Shown here piece by piece: positions 23,748 to 37,546 of a stretch of 64,000 bases of DNA. Source of the stretch: Paraescarpia echinospica (lineage: Eukaryota; Annelida; Polychaeta; Sabellida; Siboglinidae); assembly GCA_020002185.1 (NCBI GenBank), contig CM034539.1:4223903-4287902 (forward strand), given 5' to 3'. Position 1 is the first letter of the stretch. Each line of letters opens with the position of its first letter. Position numbers and translations under genes: made by a program. The notes under the pieces are model-generated. The model did not search any database. It worked only from the letters and a program-made list of their open reading frames with translations, and was not told where the DNA came from.

Positions 23748-23939
23748 TTATCTTAAATCATATGGTGGGTCTGGACTAAGTGCGATTAGTATATTGTCAA
23801 TTAAATCAGGTGTATAACTTTTAATGGTGTCTGGTTCGAAAGTGCTAAAATTTGCTGGTCTACCAGTGGGGAAACGTAAGTTCTCTGCTAGTAGTATAAC
23901 CGCGATCGATATATTGTTCTGTAGAAGCATACACGTCAA
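23748..23939 (-). other. Unknown conserved minus-strand frame
   Basis: The peptide block RPANFSTFEPDT followed by SYTPDLIDNIL is preserved in units 1, 2 (about 32260-32400) and 3 (61668-61859). Units 2 and 3 have an ATG at the MSIAG start; unit 1 has ATA there. Function unknown; possibly a decayed exon or element ORF. Confidence 0.3.
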
Positions 23940-24059
23940 CCTGTCACGTAGACGTCGTCATGTTGTCCCGCGTCTAACAGAACATCTTCTTGGCGAAATG
24001 TACGTTTATTCTCCAATGCTTCGTGTAGGATAATCAGATATATGTAGATGAACTACACA

Positions 24060-24084
24060 CATGCACGTACATACACTCTCACAA

Positions 24085-24137
<53 letters not shown>

Positions 24138-24367
24138 CATACACACACACATTACACACACATACACACTACATACACACACTCAAACGCACACACACGC
24201 ACACTCCCACATCCACACACGCACACTCACACCACACACACACAAACACACACACATACGCACGCACATACACACACACTCCCACACCCGCAGACGCACA
24301 CACATTCACACGCACACAGACATACACTCCCCCCACACACACACTCCCACACTCCCTCACACACACA

Positions 24368-24406
<39 letters not shown>

Positions 24407-24504
24407 ACACACACACTACACACACATACACACTACATACACACACTCACACGCACACACACGCACACTCCCACAGCCACACACGCACACTCACACCACA
24501 CACT

Positions 24505-24543
<39 letters not shown>

Positions 24544-24756
24544 TACACACACATACACATTAAATACACACACTCACACGCACACGCACACGCACACGCA
24601 CACGCACACTCCCACACCCACACACGCACATTCACCACACACACACTCCCACACACACACACAAACACACACACACTACACACACATACACACTACATAC
24701 ACACACTCACACGCACACGCACACGCACACTCCCACACCCACACACGCACATTCAC

Positions 24757-24787
<31 letters not shown>

Positions 24788-24806
24788 GCACACACACACA
24801 CACACA
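24060..24806 (+). repeat. CA-rich microsatellite with higher-order units
   Basis: About 750 bp of CA repeat in which a larger block (CATACACACTACATACACAC ... CTCCCACA ... CACTCACAC) recurs three or four times, ending in GCGCGCGCGCGCGCGC (about 24774-24789). Units 2 and 3 have a much shorter field (about 290 bp). Confidence 0.95.
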
Positions 24807-24817
24807 GATACACAAAT

Positions 24818-24876
24818 ACAATATGTGTTGCTCTATAGATGGGTGTAAGCTATTAGTCATCCTTAAAACGAGTTGA
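24818..24876 (-). repeat. Inverted copy of 22595-22653
   Basis: The stretch GTTGCTCTATAGATGGGTGT onward to about 24876 is the reverse complement of 22595-22653 with only a few mismatches. It is absent from units 2 and 3, which instead have a GGACTGGCACGATACC-type sequence at this place. Confidence 0.85.
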
Positions 24877-27800
24877 CGTTGTATATGTGGGGATTGGCAG
24901 AGGAGTGGAGGACATGAATGAGTGTAGACGTGTGGTAGAAACGGTAGTGCTGGAGAAGTACTGTCCCCAGTATGCTGGTATGACAATCACTGTTTTGTAT
25001 CGAGGGGTAGAGGGGCACGGTGCCCAAAAGGGGGAATTATTGTGGTTAGTTTAAATAATACGATATTATTGCGATAGTTTTATTAATACGGCGATAGTAC
25101 TGCGATAGTTTCTTAACTGCTAGGATAATAATTACATGACATTGGAGGCGTTTGTTTCACGACAGGAGGAATCCCCGAATTACGCTGTTGTGATCGACGC
25201 TGTTTCTTGTTAAGTCGATGAAGAAGTTAAATTACAAAATGAAATTATTAAAAGTAACGGATAATTTTTAATCGGTCAACATCTAACTGAGAGCGGAGAA
25301 ATGTTCCGTGCTACAAATGTACGATATTAAACACTCGCTCTGGTGCGGGACCCTTACTACTCCGTCGCGTTATTGCCACGAGCGTGCCAGCGAATAATAA
25401 TGTTTTTATAACGAGCACTCTGTCCTCGCTAGCACTTGTGGGACTTAGTCTGAAACCACACATAAATAGCAACTGAATAGTAACCACAAGGGCGAGAGTC
25501 AGACTGCGGGAATAACGTCAACACGACGAGTTTGTTGAAATGTGTGATGGATGCTTCTGTTGTTTTGCAAACGTTAAATTCAACTATCAAAAACGGGATG
25601 CCTTGGTAGCTGACAGTCGTGATAGCAACATTTACCAAATGTTACAAAACACACAGCATCGTTTCATAAACACCATAATTCGCTCACAGATACTCTTTGT
25701 TTGTTCAAAATGACAAGACCGGAGATAATGCGAAGTTCACGTCCATCGATAGGCCAAAGTCGTGAGAATTGTCAAATGATATACCTACATTGCTACGTTA
25801 TTGGCACGAGTGCAGACATAAGCATTATTGCGCCAGCGTCTTGCCAAATCCACGACACGGGGACCGTTTCTCCGAAATATATATTGTGCGTGCGTGGTTC
25901 ATGCAATTGTTAAGTTACATTTCACGTATTACGGACACATTGCGTTTTACGTTCCGAATAACTAATTTACCCAATACAAGTTGTGAATCATGACATAAGA
26001 GGTATTATGAAAATATATAGATGTTACGTACTAATCGTAGCGGCGTAAATTAATCCCTAAAAGTTTGGCTCTTGAGATTCCTTGATTAAAATTATATATC
26101 AGTAAGTAAGTTAATAAAATATTGATTTAAGTGCAGTCGCTTTTTTTTCACTTCAGATGAAGCAATATGGAAATCGAGTCAAATCTTTCTTACTTATAGA
26201 AATGCACTTGACTCGGTCTGGAAGTTGGTATAATATGGAATAATGTAATATACGCCGTGTGAACGATGTGTTAGCGTCGGAGAACAGTGCATGTGTGTAG
26301 CAGAAGCGATTGACCGTTATCCGCACGCAGCGTGCAGTTTCCATAACATAACGGCAAATTACATCCTAGTATTACACATTACTTTCTAGAATTTTGCACG
26401 ATATCCAACAAAGCTATTAAACAGCTACCTCGTTCTGAGATCGTATTCTATGTAAACCTTTTTGATCGTCGAGTATACCTCATAATTGTTACGCCATGAA
26501 CTGTACGACTTTAGAGAGTGTACCAACAGTTTCACTCAACCTAACTTTGGCAGACGAGGATTCCAACAAACACTCTCATACAAAACTGATAGATCAATAT
26601 TTGAAAATAAAATAAATTCATTTTGTAGAAGTTCATTTATAGAAGGTAGCAAAACGATAAAACTGGCGCACGCCAATTATCAGTCTATGTTAAGAATATG
26701 TATATACTGAGACCTTGTGGAGTTGGATTCAGCTTATAAGTATGTAATCCTATAGAAGGGCTAGTCGTGGTGACCTTTCACGTATTCATGTAGGTAATTT
26801 TTTACAATTCAACAAATACTGCGCATAAACGTATAATAATAATGCCTCTATAACTCAGCCACTAAAATTGCCAACATTGGTGTTTCGGATGGCGACTTTT
26901 GTGGTACCGACTCAACTCTGTGCTTCTCTACAGGACCTTTCTCCTACTCGTGATATTTGAGTGATGAACCAAGCTGTGTTTCTTTAAAGTATAACCTTCC
27001 AAACTCTGGCTCATTTTTCACCAAGGAACTTATTTATAACTAGCATAGAAGAGTGCGAGTAATACGTTTATAAAATACCTTTTATATATGCTGATGTCCA
27101 ACTATGTAATACTATGCATGTTTTAGAAAACGAGTGTGCCCCCTTGAAAACTACTACATAAAATACTGTGCTATTGTAATAAAATAGTTTTAATGGACCC
27201 GAATGGTCTAGATGAGGATACATCTTTCGTATTGAACAATGATGACTTTGTTTATTACATGCCGTACATATAAAGATTTAAGTTGTTATTATAATATGAC
27301 CTATTCATATTTTGAACTGTTTGATTTGTTTTGATTGATATATATGTTTAGCTTATTTGCGTTTGTTAACCTTCTTCATTTTAATTCATACTGGTATCAT
27401 CGGTCACACTAACGGTGTCACTGAACGCGGATCTATTGTTGGCACACCTACGGTTCCCGTCATAAATACACGCACGCGTCTCGTCGTTTCCATTGCGTGT
27501 GCATGAGGCATCCGTCTCACTGACCTCGCGTGGTACTGACATAAACGTAATATTTGTTTTTTTCTGCTGCGGTTACAATTCACCTTGGTTAGGAGTTGGT
27601 ATTGTAGTCTACAGGAATGGTGGGATATTTATGGGGGTCACCATATAGTACTTCACTCTTACAGGGGAGTTCAGCTCTCCGGGTCTCCGTGATGAAGCGT
27701 TACATTGGAGATGAGGAGGTCTTTGGGCAAGCGTTACGTAACGACTAAAACGTCTATCTTCGTTTTGCTGTAAAATAAGATTGAACGCAATAACTACTGA

Positions 27801-28269
27801 GTCGCTTGGGTGGACTTGATTACCCAAATTTGGAAACCGCTATAGGACTAGGTGGACTCGAACCCCAACTGAGAGACCAGGACGACTGCCCGCGGAGATA
27901 CAGCACGCTCCCCTCCCAACTACTAGACATAGTTAAATTTATATGTATATACAATGTTACATGGACAATTGGTGTTATTTTGTATTACTACTATATGTGT
28001 ACCGTTAGTGAACCTTAACATTATGAATCAACACTTTCATGCAACGAGTGAACAAACTGTTTTTTTTTAAACGATCGTACGTTTATATGGCCAGCTTCAC
28101 AAGTGGTGGGCTCTCAACAATCCACATTTAGTGTTATGTGATTATTATATGGGTGCACCCACACTAGGTTCTACAGGAATAAAACATAACGTCAATGAGA
28201 ACACGAATGTCCAAGTTAGTGAAATAAACAAATTGCTCCCGGGATATTTGTTTCTCGCACACATTAAAT

Positions 28270-28950
28270 TCAAATTTATGTTATGAGTCGGCAGATAAAT
28301 TGTAAAAAAAAGTGTACTCGTATACGTCAACTTATGCACATGCCTACATCCACACGTGCACACACACGTATAAGAATCTGTAACACGTGTGGGCCCGTGT
28401 ACCTGAGCGAGCTTGTCTGCCTCTACGTGCCCACCAGGTCCCTTCGGTCAGCGGGAAATCGTCAACTTGCGAGACCGCGAACAAGATGCAAAGTCGGAGA
28501 CGCGAGTTTTATGGCAGCAGCTCCGGACCTTTGGAACGATTTAGCCACATCAATGCGTGAACTAAACAGTGAAGCAGCTTTTAAAAGCGCATTAAAAACA
28601 CTCTATTTTAATCGACATTTTAACTCCAGCAGCCGCAGCAGTCCTGGATCTGCGGAGTGATCTACTTGTTTTCAATGCATGTAATGAACACTGAGACCTT
28701 GAAGAGCACATTTAAAAAACTCTCTTTTAATCAATATTTTAACTGCTATTGTGACTTTTAGACATGGAATTAAGTTTTTATCAATTATCTTTTGTTTATA
28801 TGACAAGATAATACTAATATTTAAAGATATTTTTTTAATATTCATTTTTTTACTTAATTAATTACTTTTTTTGATTTATTACTATTTTATATGTAAAGCG
28901 CCTTGAATAGTTTATAACTAGAATTTGCGCTATATAAGTATATTTATTTA
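28270..28950 (+). mobile_element. LINE 3' end, unit 2 copy
   Basis: Same 5'-truncated LINE as at 2840-3512: a 125-codon frame (28283-28660) with LWNDLATSMREL and the GCGCC/GCGCTATATAAG 3' hairpin. It is about 6-8% diverged from the other two copies. Confidence 0.8.
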
Positions 28951-29569
28951 GTTATTGACTATTTATTATAATCTTTATGTCCAAGAATCATTGCACCCGA
29001 CGAATAATCGACAAAACGTATGTATGCAGCTATGGTAATGTTTTCCTCTTAGACAGCTTGAATTTCTAGCTCCAAACTTTCAGGGAATAATCCACAACCC
29101 CAAGAATAGGAAGTAGGAGTTATATATTTCCAAAATACCCCATATACCACATGATTATCACCTTTATGAGGTAAATCTATAGACAGGATGTTATGGTGTT
29201 TACGTAACGATGCTCTGTGCTTTCAAACAATTGGTAAATGTTACTGATAACTACCCGTCAGTTTACTGGCATTTTTAAGAGTTATGTTTAACACGTCTAC
29301 ATCACATTATATATGCGTCATCACCAATCCTTCCCACACCCTCCTTCTAGATCACCATGTGGGTACCGCACCTCGAAGGCGCCAGACCGGGAGGTTTCCA
29401 CTGGATTTCGGAGACCCATTGTTGAAAGGAAGTGGGTATTTAATAGTACTACTAAATAAATTAGGGACTACTGCTTCTAAACAGTTTCACACTGCTCTGC
29501 GTACCATAACTTGTGGTTTGCAATAACACTACCATATCATTACTTTTTGCACGAAAATCATTTTTAGAT

Positions 29570-30612
29570 TATGATATGTTATTTGACAATGCTATCGTAT
29601 GGTTGATAGTAGTGTATTTGTAATTAAGACAGATTATAAAATGAGGAATTGGTTTTAATACCTCATCACGACATGGTCACTTGTTCATATTCGAAAGTAT
29701 CAAGATTGGTAAGATCACAATAATAACACATTTTACGGATATATCTATTAATAAACCACGATTTTGTGAGTAGAAATATAATCAATGCTACAATTTGGTA
29801 CACCATAAGTCAGTATTTCAGTTAACCAATACAAAGTATTCCACTTAAACCTGATTCCTTATGATATGTGACGAAAATGGTAATTTGAGGTTAGAACATA
29901 ACAATTATTGTAGATTGTAACTGATTCTTAATTAATTTGTTGCAGAATTTTAGTTGCTAGAGTCTATAAATGTCATCCAACTTGAGTAATTGAAATGTTT
30001 TATAAATATGAATTGTGTGAGCATTGTAGTTACTTAGGGATATTATTCGCATTCCTTTTTTATGTAATTTGAAAAGGTGACGTGCCTGATGACCCCATAA
30101 GAGGATACCATAATTAATATAATGTTTAAAGTGAAGAAAAAAATTATTTACAATTCATGTTGTTTTAGTAGTGTTATTTGCTATTTTGTTTGTGTGACTG
30201 CCAGTTTAAATGTTAATTTATGGCAATGCCTAATTTGTTTTAATCCTTTACATCTTCAATGTTTGTCCCATCCATTTCTAATACACGGTACTCTACTTTC
30301 TTTTGAGGGATATGAAAAATAACAAATTTAGTATTTTTGGTATTTTGTGAAAGTTTATTTGCTTTCAACCAATTGCAAACATTTGTGAGTTCTTTGTTAA
30401 TAATTTCACTGCACATTTGGCCTTCTGAAACTTTTAATGTCTTTAGGTAAGTTAAAATGTCAAAAGGTCACTCGAAAATGCTATGTCATTGATGTATATA
30501 ACAAACAAGAGTGGTCCTAAAATTGAACTTTGTGGAACGGCAGTGGTGATAACTGTTTCTTTACTCTTAACATTTTCAATTTCTAAATATTGTTTACTAT
30601 TGTATAATAATA
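29570..30612 (-). mobile_element. Degraded LINE RT, unit 2 copy
   Basis: Counterpart of 4090-5213: the FVIYIND block near 30500 and the C-terminal block near 30080 are present with stops. The nested retroposon begins at about 30613 and runs into the gap. Confidence 0.7.
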
Positions 30613-30859
30613 ATAATGAAATATTACATAGCGCCGGTATCCGCCGTAAAGGCGCTCATCAGTATTTTACCATTGATGACAGTCAAATGTACAAATAACT
30701 CCTACAAAAATCAAATGCCGTATCATATAATCCATAGTAATTTAATGTATAGGCCCCTGTCACATACACCTTTCTGTGCAAAGCAACGATACAATACCAA
30801 TATTGATTGAAACAGGCCAACTTAATGATATATATTCACTAACACATATTAAACAACAC

Positions 30860-31859
30860 NNNNNNNNNNNNNNNNNNNNNNNNNNNNNNNNNNNNNNNNN
30901 NNNNNNNNNNNNNNNNNNNNNNNNNNNNNNNNNNNNNNNNNNNNNNNNNNNNNNNNNNNNNNNNNNNNNNNNNNNNNNNNNNNNNNNNNNNNNNNNNNNN
31001 NNNNNNNNNNNNNNNNNNNNNNNNNNNNNNNNNNNNNNNNNNNNNNNNNNNNNNNNNNNNNNNNNNNNNNNNNNNNNNNNNNNNNNNNNNNNNNNNNNNN
31101 NNNNNNNNNNNNNNNNNNNNNNNNNNNNNNNNNNNNNNNNNNNNNNNNNNNNNNNNNNNNNNNNNNNNNNNNNNNNNNNNNNNNNNNNNNNNNNNNNNNN
31201 NNNNNNNNNNNNNNNNNNNNNNNNNNNNNNNNNNNNNNNNNNNNNNNNNNNNNNNNNNNNNNNNNNNNNNNNNNNNNNNNNNNNNNNNNNNNNNNNNNNN
31301 NNNNNNNNNNNNNNNNNNNNNNNNNNNNNNNNNNNNNNNNNNNNNNNNNNNNNNNNNNNNNNNNNNNNNNNNNNNNNNNNNNNNNNNNNNNNNNNNNNNN
31401 NNNNNNNNNNNNNNNNNNNNNNNNNNNNNNNNNNNNNNNNNNNNNNNNNNNNNNNNNNNNNNNNNNNNNNNNNNNNNNNNNNNNNNNNNNNNNNNNNNNN
31501 NNNNNNNNNNNNNNNNNNNNNNNNNNNNNNNNNNNNNNNNNNNNNNNNNNNNNNNNNNNNNNNNNNNNNNNNNNNNNNNNNNNNNNNNNNNNNNNNNNNN
31601 NNNNNNNNNNNNNNNNNNNNNNNNNNNNNNNNNNNNNNNNNNNNNNNNNNNNNNNNNNNNNNNNNNNNNNNNNNNNNNNNNNNNNNNNNNNNNNNNNNNN
31701 NNNNNNNNNNNNNNNNNNNNNNNNNNNNNNNNNNNNNNNNNNNNNNNNNNNNNNNNNNNNNNNNNNNNNNNNNNNNNNNNNNNNNNNNNNNNNNNNNNNN
31801 NNNNNNNNNNNNNNNNNNNNNNNNNNNNNNNNNNNNNNNNNNNNNNNNNNNNNNNNNNN
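30860..31859. other. Assembly gap, exactly 1000 N
   Basis: A round gap size suggests a placeholder. Frames that cross it are artefacts. Confidence 0.99.
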
Positions 31860-32130
31860 GAGAGAGAGAGAGAGAGAGAGCGAGAGATGGGGGAGATAGA
31901 GAGGGTGGAAGTGAGGGAGAGGGAGAGAGATAGAGGGACAGGGAGAGAGGGGGAGAATGGGAGAGAGAGAGGGAGAAAGAAAGGGAGGGAGAGAGAGAGC
32001 AGAGAGATTGGGAGAAAGAAAGAGAAATAGAGGGGGAGAGAGGGGGGAGAGGGACAGAGAAAGAGAGGAGGAGGTGTACAGTGAGAGATAGATAAATTGA
32101 GAGAGAAGGAACGAGAGGGAGAGAGAGGGA
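31860..32130 (+). repeat. GA-rich purine tract, unit 2
   Basis: GAGAGG/GGGAGA tract continuing from the gap, equivalent to 23400-23642. Confidence 0.95.
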
Positions 32131-32539
32131 GAAACATTATTTGTGTAGCACAGTAGCGACGCGTTGCTATTAATTGTAATCAGCGTTCATAGGTTCGCGC
32201 TGTTTATTTATAATACTATTATAAAATAAACGCAAGTTATCTTTAAACATATGGTGAGTCTGGATTAAGTGCGATTAGTATATTGTCAATTAAATCAGGT
32301 GTATAACTTTTAATGGTGTCTGGTTCGAAAGTGCTAAAATTTGCTGGTCTACTAGTTGGAAAACCTGAGTACTCTACTGGTACTATACCGGCGATCGACA
32401 TATTGTAGAGGCATACACGTCAAAATGTCACGTAGACGTCGCCATGTTGTCCCGCGTCTAACAGAACATCTTCTTGGCGAAATGTACGTTTTTTCTCCAA
32501 TGCTTCATGTAGGATATTCAGATATATGTAGATGAACAA

Positions 32540-32825
32540 CACACATGCACGCACATACACACTCACAATCACACACACACTCACACACCCACAGACGCAC
32601 ACACACTCACACGCACACATACATATACTCCACCCCACACGCCCTCCCACACACACACACATATATACACACACATACACACACACACGTACACATACAC
32701 TACACACACATACACACTTCATACACACACTCACACGCACACACATACACACTCCCACACACGCACACTCACACACCACACACACACTCACACACACACA
32801 TACACACACACACACACACACGCAG
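32540..32825 (+). repeat. CA-rich microsatellite, unit 2
   Basis: Equivalent of 24060-24806 but only about 285 bp, without the higher-order expansion and without the inverted 57-bp patch. Confidence 0.95.
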
Positions 32826-34654
32826 AACTGGCACAATAACACACAAGAGGATTGTGTTAATATTTATATATGGGAGGATTGGCAGAGGAGTAGAGGACAT
32901 GAATGAGTGTAGACGTGTGGTAGAAACGGTAGTGCTGGAGAAGTACTGTCCCCAGTATGCTGGTATGACGATCACTGTTTTGTATCGAGGGGTAGAGGGG
33001 CACGGTGCCCACAAGGGGGAATTATCGTGGTTAATTTAAATAATGCGATATTATTGCGATAGTTGTATTAATACGGCGATAGCACTGCGATAGTTTCTTA
33101 ACTGCTAGGATAATAATTACATGGCATTGGAGGCGTTTATTTCACGACAGGAGGAATCCCCGAATTACGCTGTTGTGATCGACGCTGTTTCTTGTTAAGT
33201 CGATGAAGAAGTTAAATTACAAAATGAAATTATTAAAAGTATACGGATCATTTTTAATCGGTCAACGTCTAACTGAGAGCGGAGAAATGTTCAGTGCGAC
33301 AAATGTACGATATTAAACACTCGCTCTGGTGCGGGACCCTTACTTCTCCGTCGCGTTATTGCCACGAGCGTGCCAGCGAATAATAATGTTTTTATAACGA
33401 GCACTCTGTCCTCGCTAGCACTTGTGGGACTTAGTATGAAACAACACATAAATAGCAACTGAATAGTAACCACAAGGGCGAGAGTCAGACTGCGGGAATA
33501 ACGTCAACACGACGAGTTTGTTGAAATGTGTGATGGATGCTTCTGTTGTTTTGCAAACCTTAAATTCAACTATCAAAAACGGGATGCCTTGGTAGCTGAC
33601 AGTCGTGATAGCAACATTTACCAAATGTTAGAAAAGACACAGCATTGTTTCATTAACACCATAATTTGCTCGCAGATACTCTTTGTTTGTTTAAAATGAC
33701 AAGACCGGAGATAATGTGAAGTTCACGTCCATCGTTAGGCCAAAGTCGTGAGAATTGTCAAATAATATACCTCTATTGCTAGGTAATTGGCACGAGTGCA
33801 GACATAAGCATTATTGCGTCAGCGTCTTGCCAAATCCATGACAGGGGCCGTTTCTCCGAAATATGTACCGCGCGTGCGTGGTTCATGCAATTGTTAAGTT
33901 ACATTTCACGTATTACGAACACATTACGTTTTACGTTCCGAATAACTAATTTACCCAGTACAATGAATCATGACATAAGTGGTATTATGAAAATATATTG
34001 ATCTTACGTACTAATCGTAGCGGCGTAAATTAATCCCTAAAAGTTTGGCGCTTGAGATTCCTTGATTAAAATTATATATCAATAAGTAATTTAATAAAAT
34101 ATTGATTTAAGTGCAGTCTGTTTTCTTTTCGCTTCGGATGAAGCAATTTGCAAATCGATTCAAATCTTTCTTACTCATAGAAATGCTTTTGACTCGGTCT
34201 GGATGTTGGTATAATATGGAATAATGTAATACATGCCGTGTGGACGATGTGTTAGCGTCGGAGAACAGTGCATGAGTGTTGCAGAAGCGATTGACCATTA
34301 TCCGCACGTAGTGTGCAGTTTCCATTACATAACGGGAAATTACATTCTAGTATTGCACCTTACTTTCTAGAATTTTGCACGTTATCCAAAAAAGCTATTA
34401 AACAGCTACCTCGTTTTGAGATCGTATTCTCTGTAAACCTTTTTGATCGTCGAGTTTACCTCATAATTGTTACGCCATAAACTACACGACTTTAATGTGT
34501 GTACCAACAATTTCACTCAGTCAACTTTGGCAGACGAGGATTTAACAAGATTTAACAAGATTTAACAAGATTGCCATCCAGAGAATTAACTCTAGATGGC
34601 AGGTGGACAAGGAAGCCCTTTGGCTTATCGAGAGTCCAACCCTTTTATCTACAT

Positions 34655-37546
34655 TTATCCAGCCCTTCTGAGGTATGTGTCGATTTTATTTTTAAACATA
34701 TTCACACTACTAGCACCCACACAATCTTCAGATAATCTGTTCCATTCATTCACAGTCCTTTGTGAAAATGAGAACTTTCTCACGTCTAATCTACACTGCT
34801 CCTTTACTAATGTAACTTCATGTCCTCTAGTCTTTCTATTTTTCTTAACTGAACAAAACATATTTCTATTAATATTTTCATAACCATTCAATATTATAAA
34901 CACCTCTATCTGATCTCCTCTCAGTCTCCTGGTCTCTAGTGTTGTTAAACCACATTCTTTTAGGTGTTTTTCATAACAAAGATCCCTCAGTTTTGGTATC
35001 ATTTTAGTCGCTCTCCTCTGTACTCTTTCTAGCATATCTATGTCCTTCTTGCGGTATGGCCTCCACGCTTGTATACAATATTCTAAATGAGGCCTAACTA
35101 TTGTTTTGTACAGCGGAATTATTAGTTCTTTTTCTTTATACGCTATATTTCGCCTAATCAATCCAAGGATTTGATTTCCCTTTGAAGCTGCAATTCCACA
35201 CTGCTCTGAAACCTTCATGTGAACACTAATTGTCAGCCCTAAGTCTTTTTCTTTTACAGTAGTACTTAGTACAGTTCCCCCCATTGTATATTCTACATAT
35301 TCGTTCCCATGTCCTGTGTGAAGGCATTTACATTTCCCAAAATTGAACAACATTTGCCACTTTTCAGACCATTTGATCAACCTGTCAAGATCATCTTGTA
35401 AATGCTGTCTATCCCCATCACTTTTAATCCTTCTAAACACTTTTGTATCATCTGCAAATTTCAACACCTTGCTAGCTATATCATCGTCCAAATCGTTTAT
35501 ATATATTAAGAATAATATAGGTCCCAGTACTGATCCCTGTGGAACCCCACTCAAAACTGATTTCCAGTTTGAAGCCTCCCCATCAACAACTACCCGTTGT
35601 CTTCTGTCAATCAGCCATTTTTTTATCCAGTTAATTATACCATTTCCTATGCCATGGGCTTTTAGTTTAAGCAGTAATCTCTGATGTGGCACTTTGTCGA
35701 AAACTTTTTGAAAATCTAAGTAGATGATATCTACTGATGATCCATCATCTACCCACTTAGTGATATCTTCCAAAAAACATAACATATTTGTTAAGCATGA
35801 CCTCGCTTTTCGAAACCCATGTTGAGATGGGTTTATCAAGTTATGTTTAACAAGAAAATCCACCATGTGATCTTTAATTAGTCTTTCTAATAATTTAGAA
35901 ATCACAGATGTTAAACTAACTGGTCTATAATTATTTGACTTGTTTCTCGAACCTTTTTTAAATAACGGTACAATGTTTGCTTCTTTCCATTCTAAAGGAA
36001 CCACTCCCTCTTCTAATGACAAGTTGAAAACTGTTGCAAGCGGTATGCTAATTTGTTCTACAATTTCCACTAGTAGTTTGGGTGGAATACCATCCTCTCC
36101 AGGTGATTTATTTTCCTTCATAACCCTAATTTTCTTAGCTACCATTTCTGGGGTTACAATTAACTGTCTTAAATAGTCTGATTCTGCCCCCTTGAACTTA
36201 GCCTCTGGTACTGGCAGTGAACTAGTGTCTTCTCTGGTAAACACTGAACTAAGATACTCATTCAGGTCTTCTGCCATTAAGAATCCTTCTGATATTACGT
36301 TTCCAGCACTATCTTCTAGAGGACCGACCTTATCCTGAACTTTCTGTTTGCTTCGAACATACGCATAACAACTCTTGCTGTCATGTTTTATATTACAAGC
36401 TAATTTATGTTCATAGCTTCTCTTTGAATTTCTAATTTCAGCTGTAGCTTGGTTTAGTGCTTCTTTATAAATGTTGTAGTCTTCGTCATTTCCAGTACGT
36501 CTATATGACTTCCACATCATTTGTTTATACTTAATTTTTCTAATGGCTTCTTTCGATAAGTATTTCTTTCTGGTCCGTTTCCCTTGTTTTTTGAAGGGAA
36601 CAAATTTATCAACGATGCACTCTATTTCAGTCTTTAAGATATTCCAGCATTCTGTTGCTGTCTTATTCTTCAGTGTATTATTCTAGTCTATCTTTGCTAA
36701 ATATTTCCTCATTTCCTTATATCTTCCTTTGTGGAAATTTCTCCTGAACTGCTTTTTATTATTTCTTTCTGATTTTACTTTGATGGTAAAATGTATCTGG
36801 TTGTGATCACTACTTCCCAGAGGCTCACATAATTTAACATTGTCAACTAATTCATTCTGTGAGGACAAAACTAAGTCTAACACATTCTCTCCCCTGGTTG
36901 GTTCTAGCACATGTTGAGAAAGGAAACTATCTTGTATTAAAACTAAAAACTTGTGGTCCTCACTACCCATACTCTGTAGAGATTTCCATTTTATATGCCC
37001 ATGGTTAAAATCCCCCATAATAACACAGTCCCGTTTGCTCACTTCCCTTATAGCGTTTTGTATTTTTTCATTCTCTTCTATGCTTATGTTTGGACTTCGA
37101 TAAACTAATCCAACCGTTAACGTTGAGTTTCCTGTAACTATGTTACACCAAACAGCTTCTTCGCAATCTGCTTCTCTGTCTAATTTTATTTCATATGCCT
37201 GGATAGATTCTTTAATATATAAAATAGCTCCACCTCCCCTTCTTCCTATTCTATCTTTCCTAAACATTACATATCCTGTCAGTCCCAATTCGGCATCTGG
37301 TATATCGGTGGTTGCCCATGATTCGGTTATACCTATTAAGTGAGGGTCAATATCTTCTACCATAATGTTTAGTACATTTCTTTTGTTTACTATACTCCTT
37401 GCATTTAAACAAACACATTTATACCCAGCTTCAGAACAGTTTTCCAGACTGTTCTTTGCTGAATTATTTTTGCTGCCTTTATGTATGCCTCCAGTTTCAG
37501 GCTTCTCTGCGAGTCCCCCCTGCGAATTTAGTTTAAATAGATGCAA
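34655..37546 (-). pseudogene. CR1 ORF2: endonuclease plus reverse transcriptase, one amber stop
   Basis: One continuous frame of 963 codons apart from a single TAG at 36683-36685 (codon 288). The apurinic-type endonuclease lies in the N-terminal 260 codons: CVCLNARSIVNKRN, GITESWATT, VIMGDFNHGHIKW, GSSDHNQIHF. The RT follows: ANIVPLFKKGSRNKSNNYRP, IIYLDFQKVFDKVPHQ, GVPQGSVLGPILFLIYINDL and the catalytic KFADDTKVF at about codon 697. The C-terminal block is VRPHLEYCIQAW. The TAG sits where related proteins have a Trp, so TGG to TAG is likely. The frame has no ATG before the endonuclease. It opens after a TGA and overlaps the end of ORF1 by 19 nt, as expected for coupled translation or a lost start. 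Confidence 0.92.

Larger units (their letters stand above)
25260..33245. repeat. Tandem segmental duplication, unit 2 (gapped)
   Basis: The left part (25260-30859) aligns to 1-5480 of unit 1, and the right part (31860-33245) to about 23400-25259. The equivalent of about 18 kb, including the propeller and WAP-TIL genes, would lie in the gap if this unit is complete. By eye it differs from unit 1 by about 5%, and has its own deletion (about 170 bp near 27390) and a block near 27900-28230 not present in the others. Confidence 0.9.

Noticed and set aside
30776..32137. Frames of 385 and 432 codons on both strands
   Set aside because: They exist only because the 1000-N gap contains no stop codons; the readable ends are GA-repeat translations.
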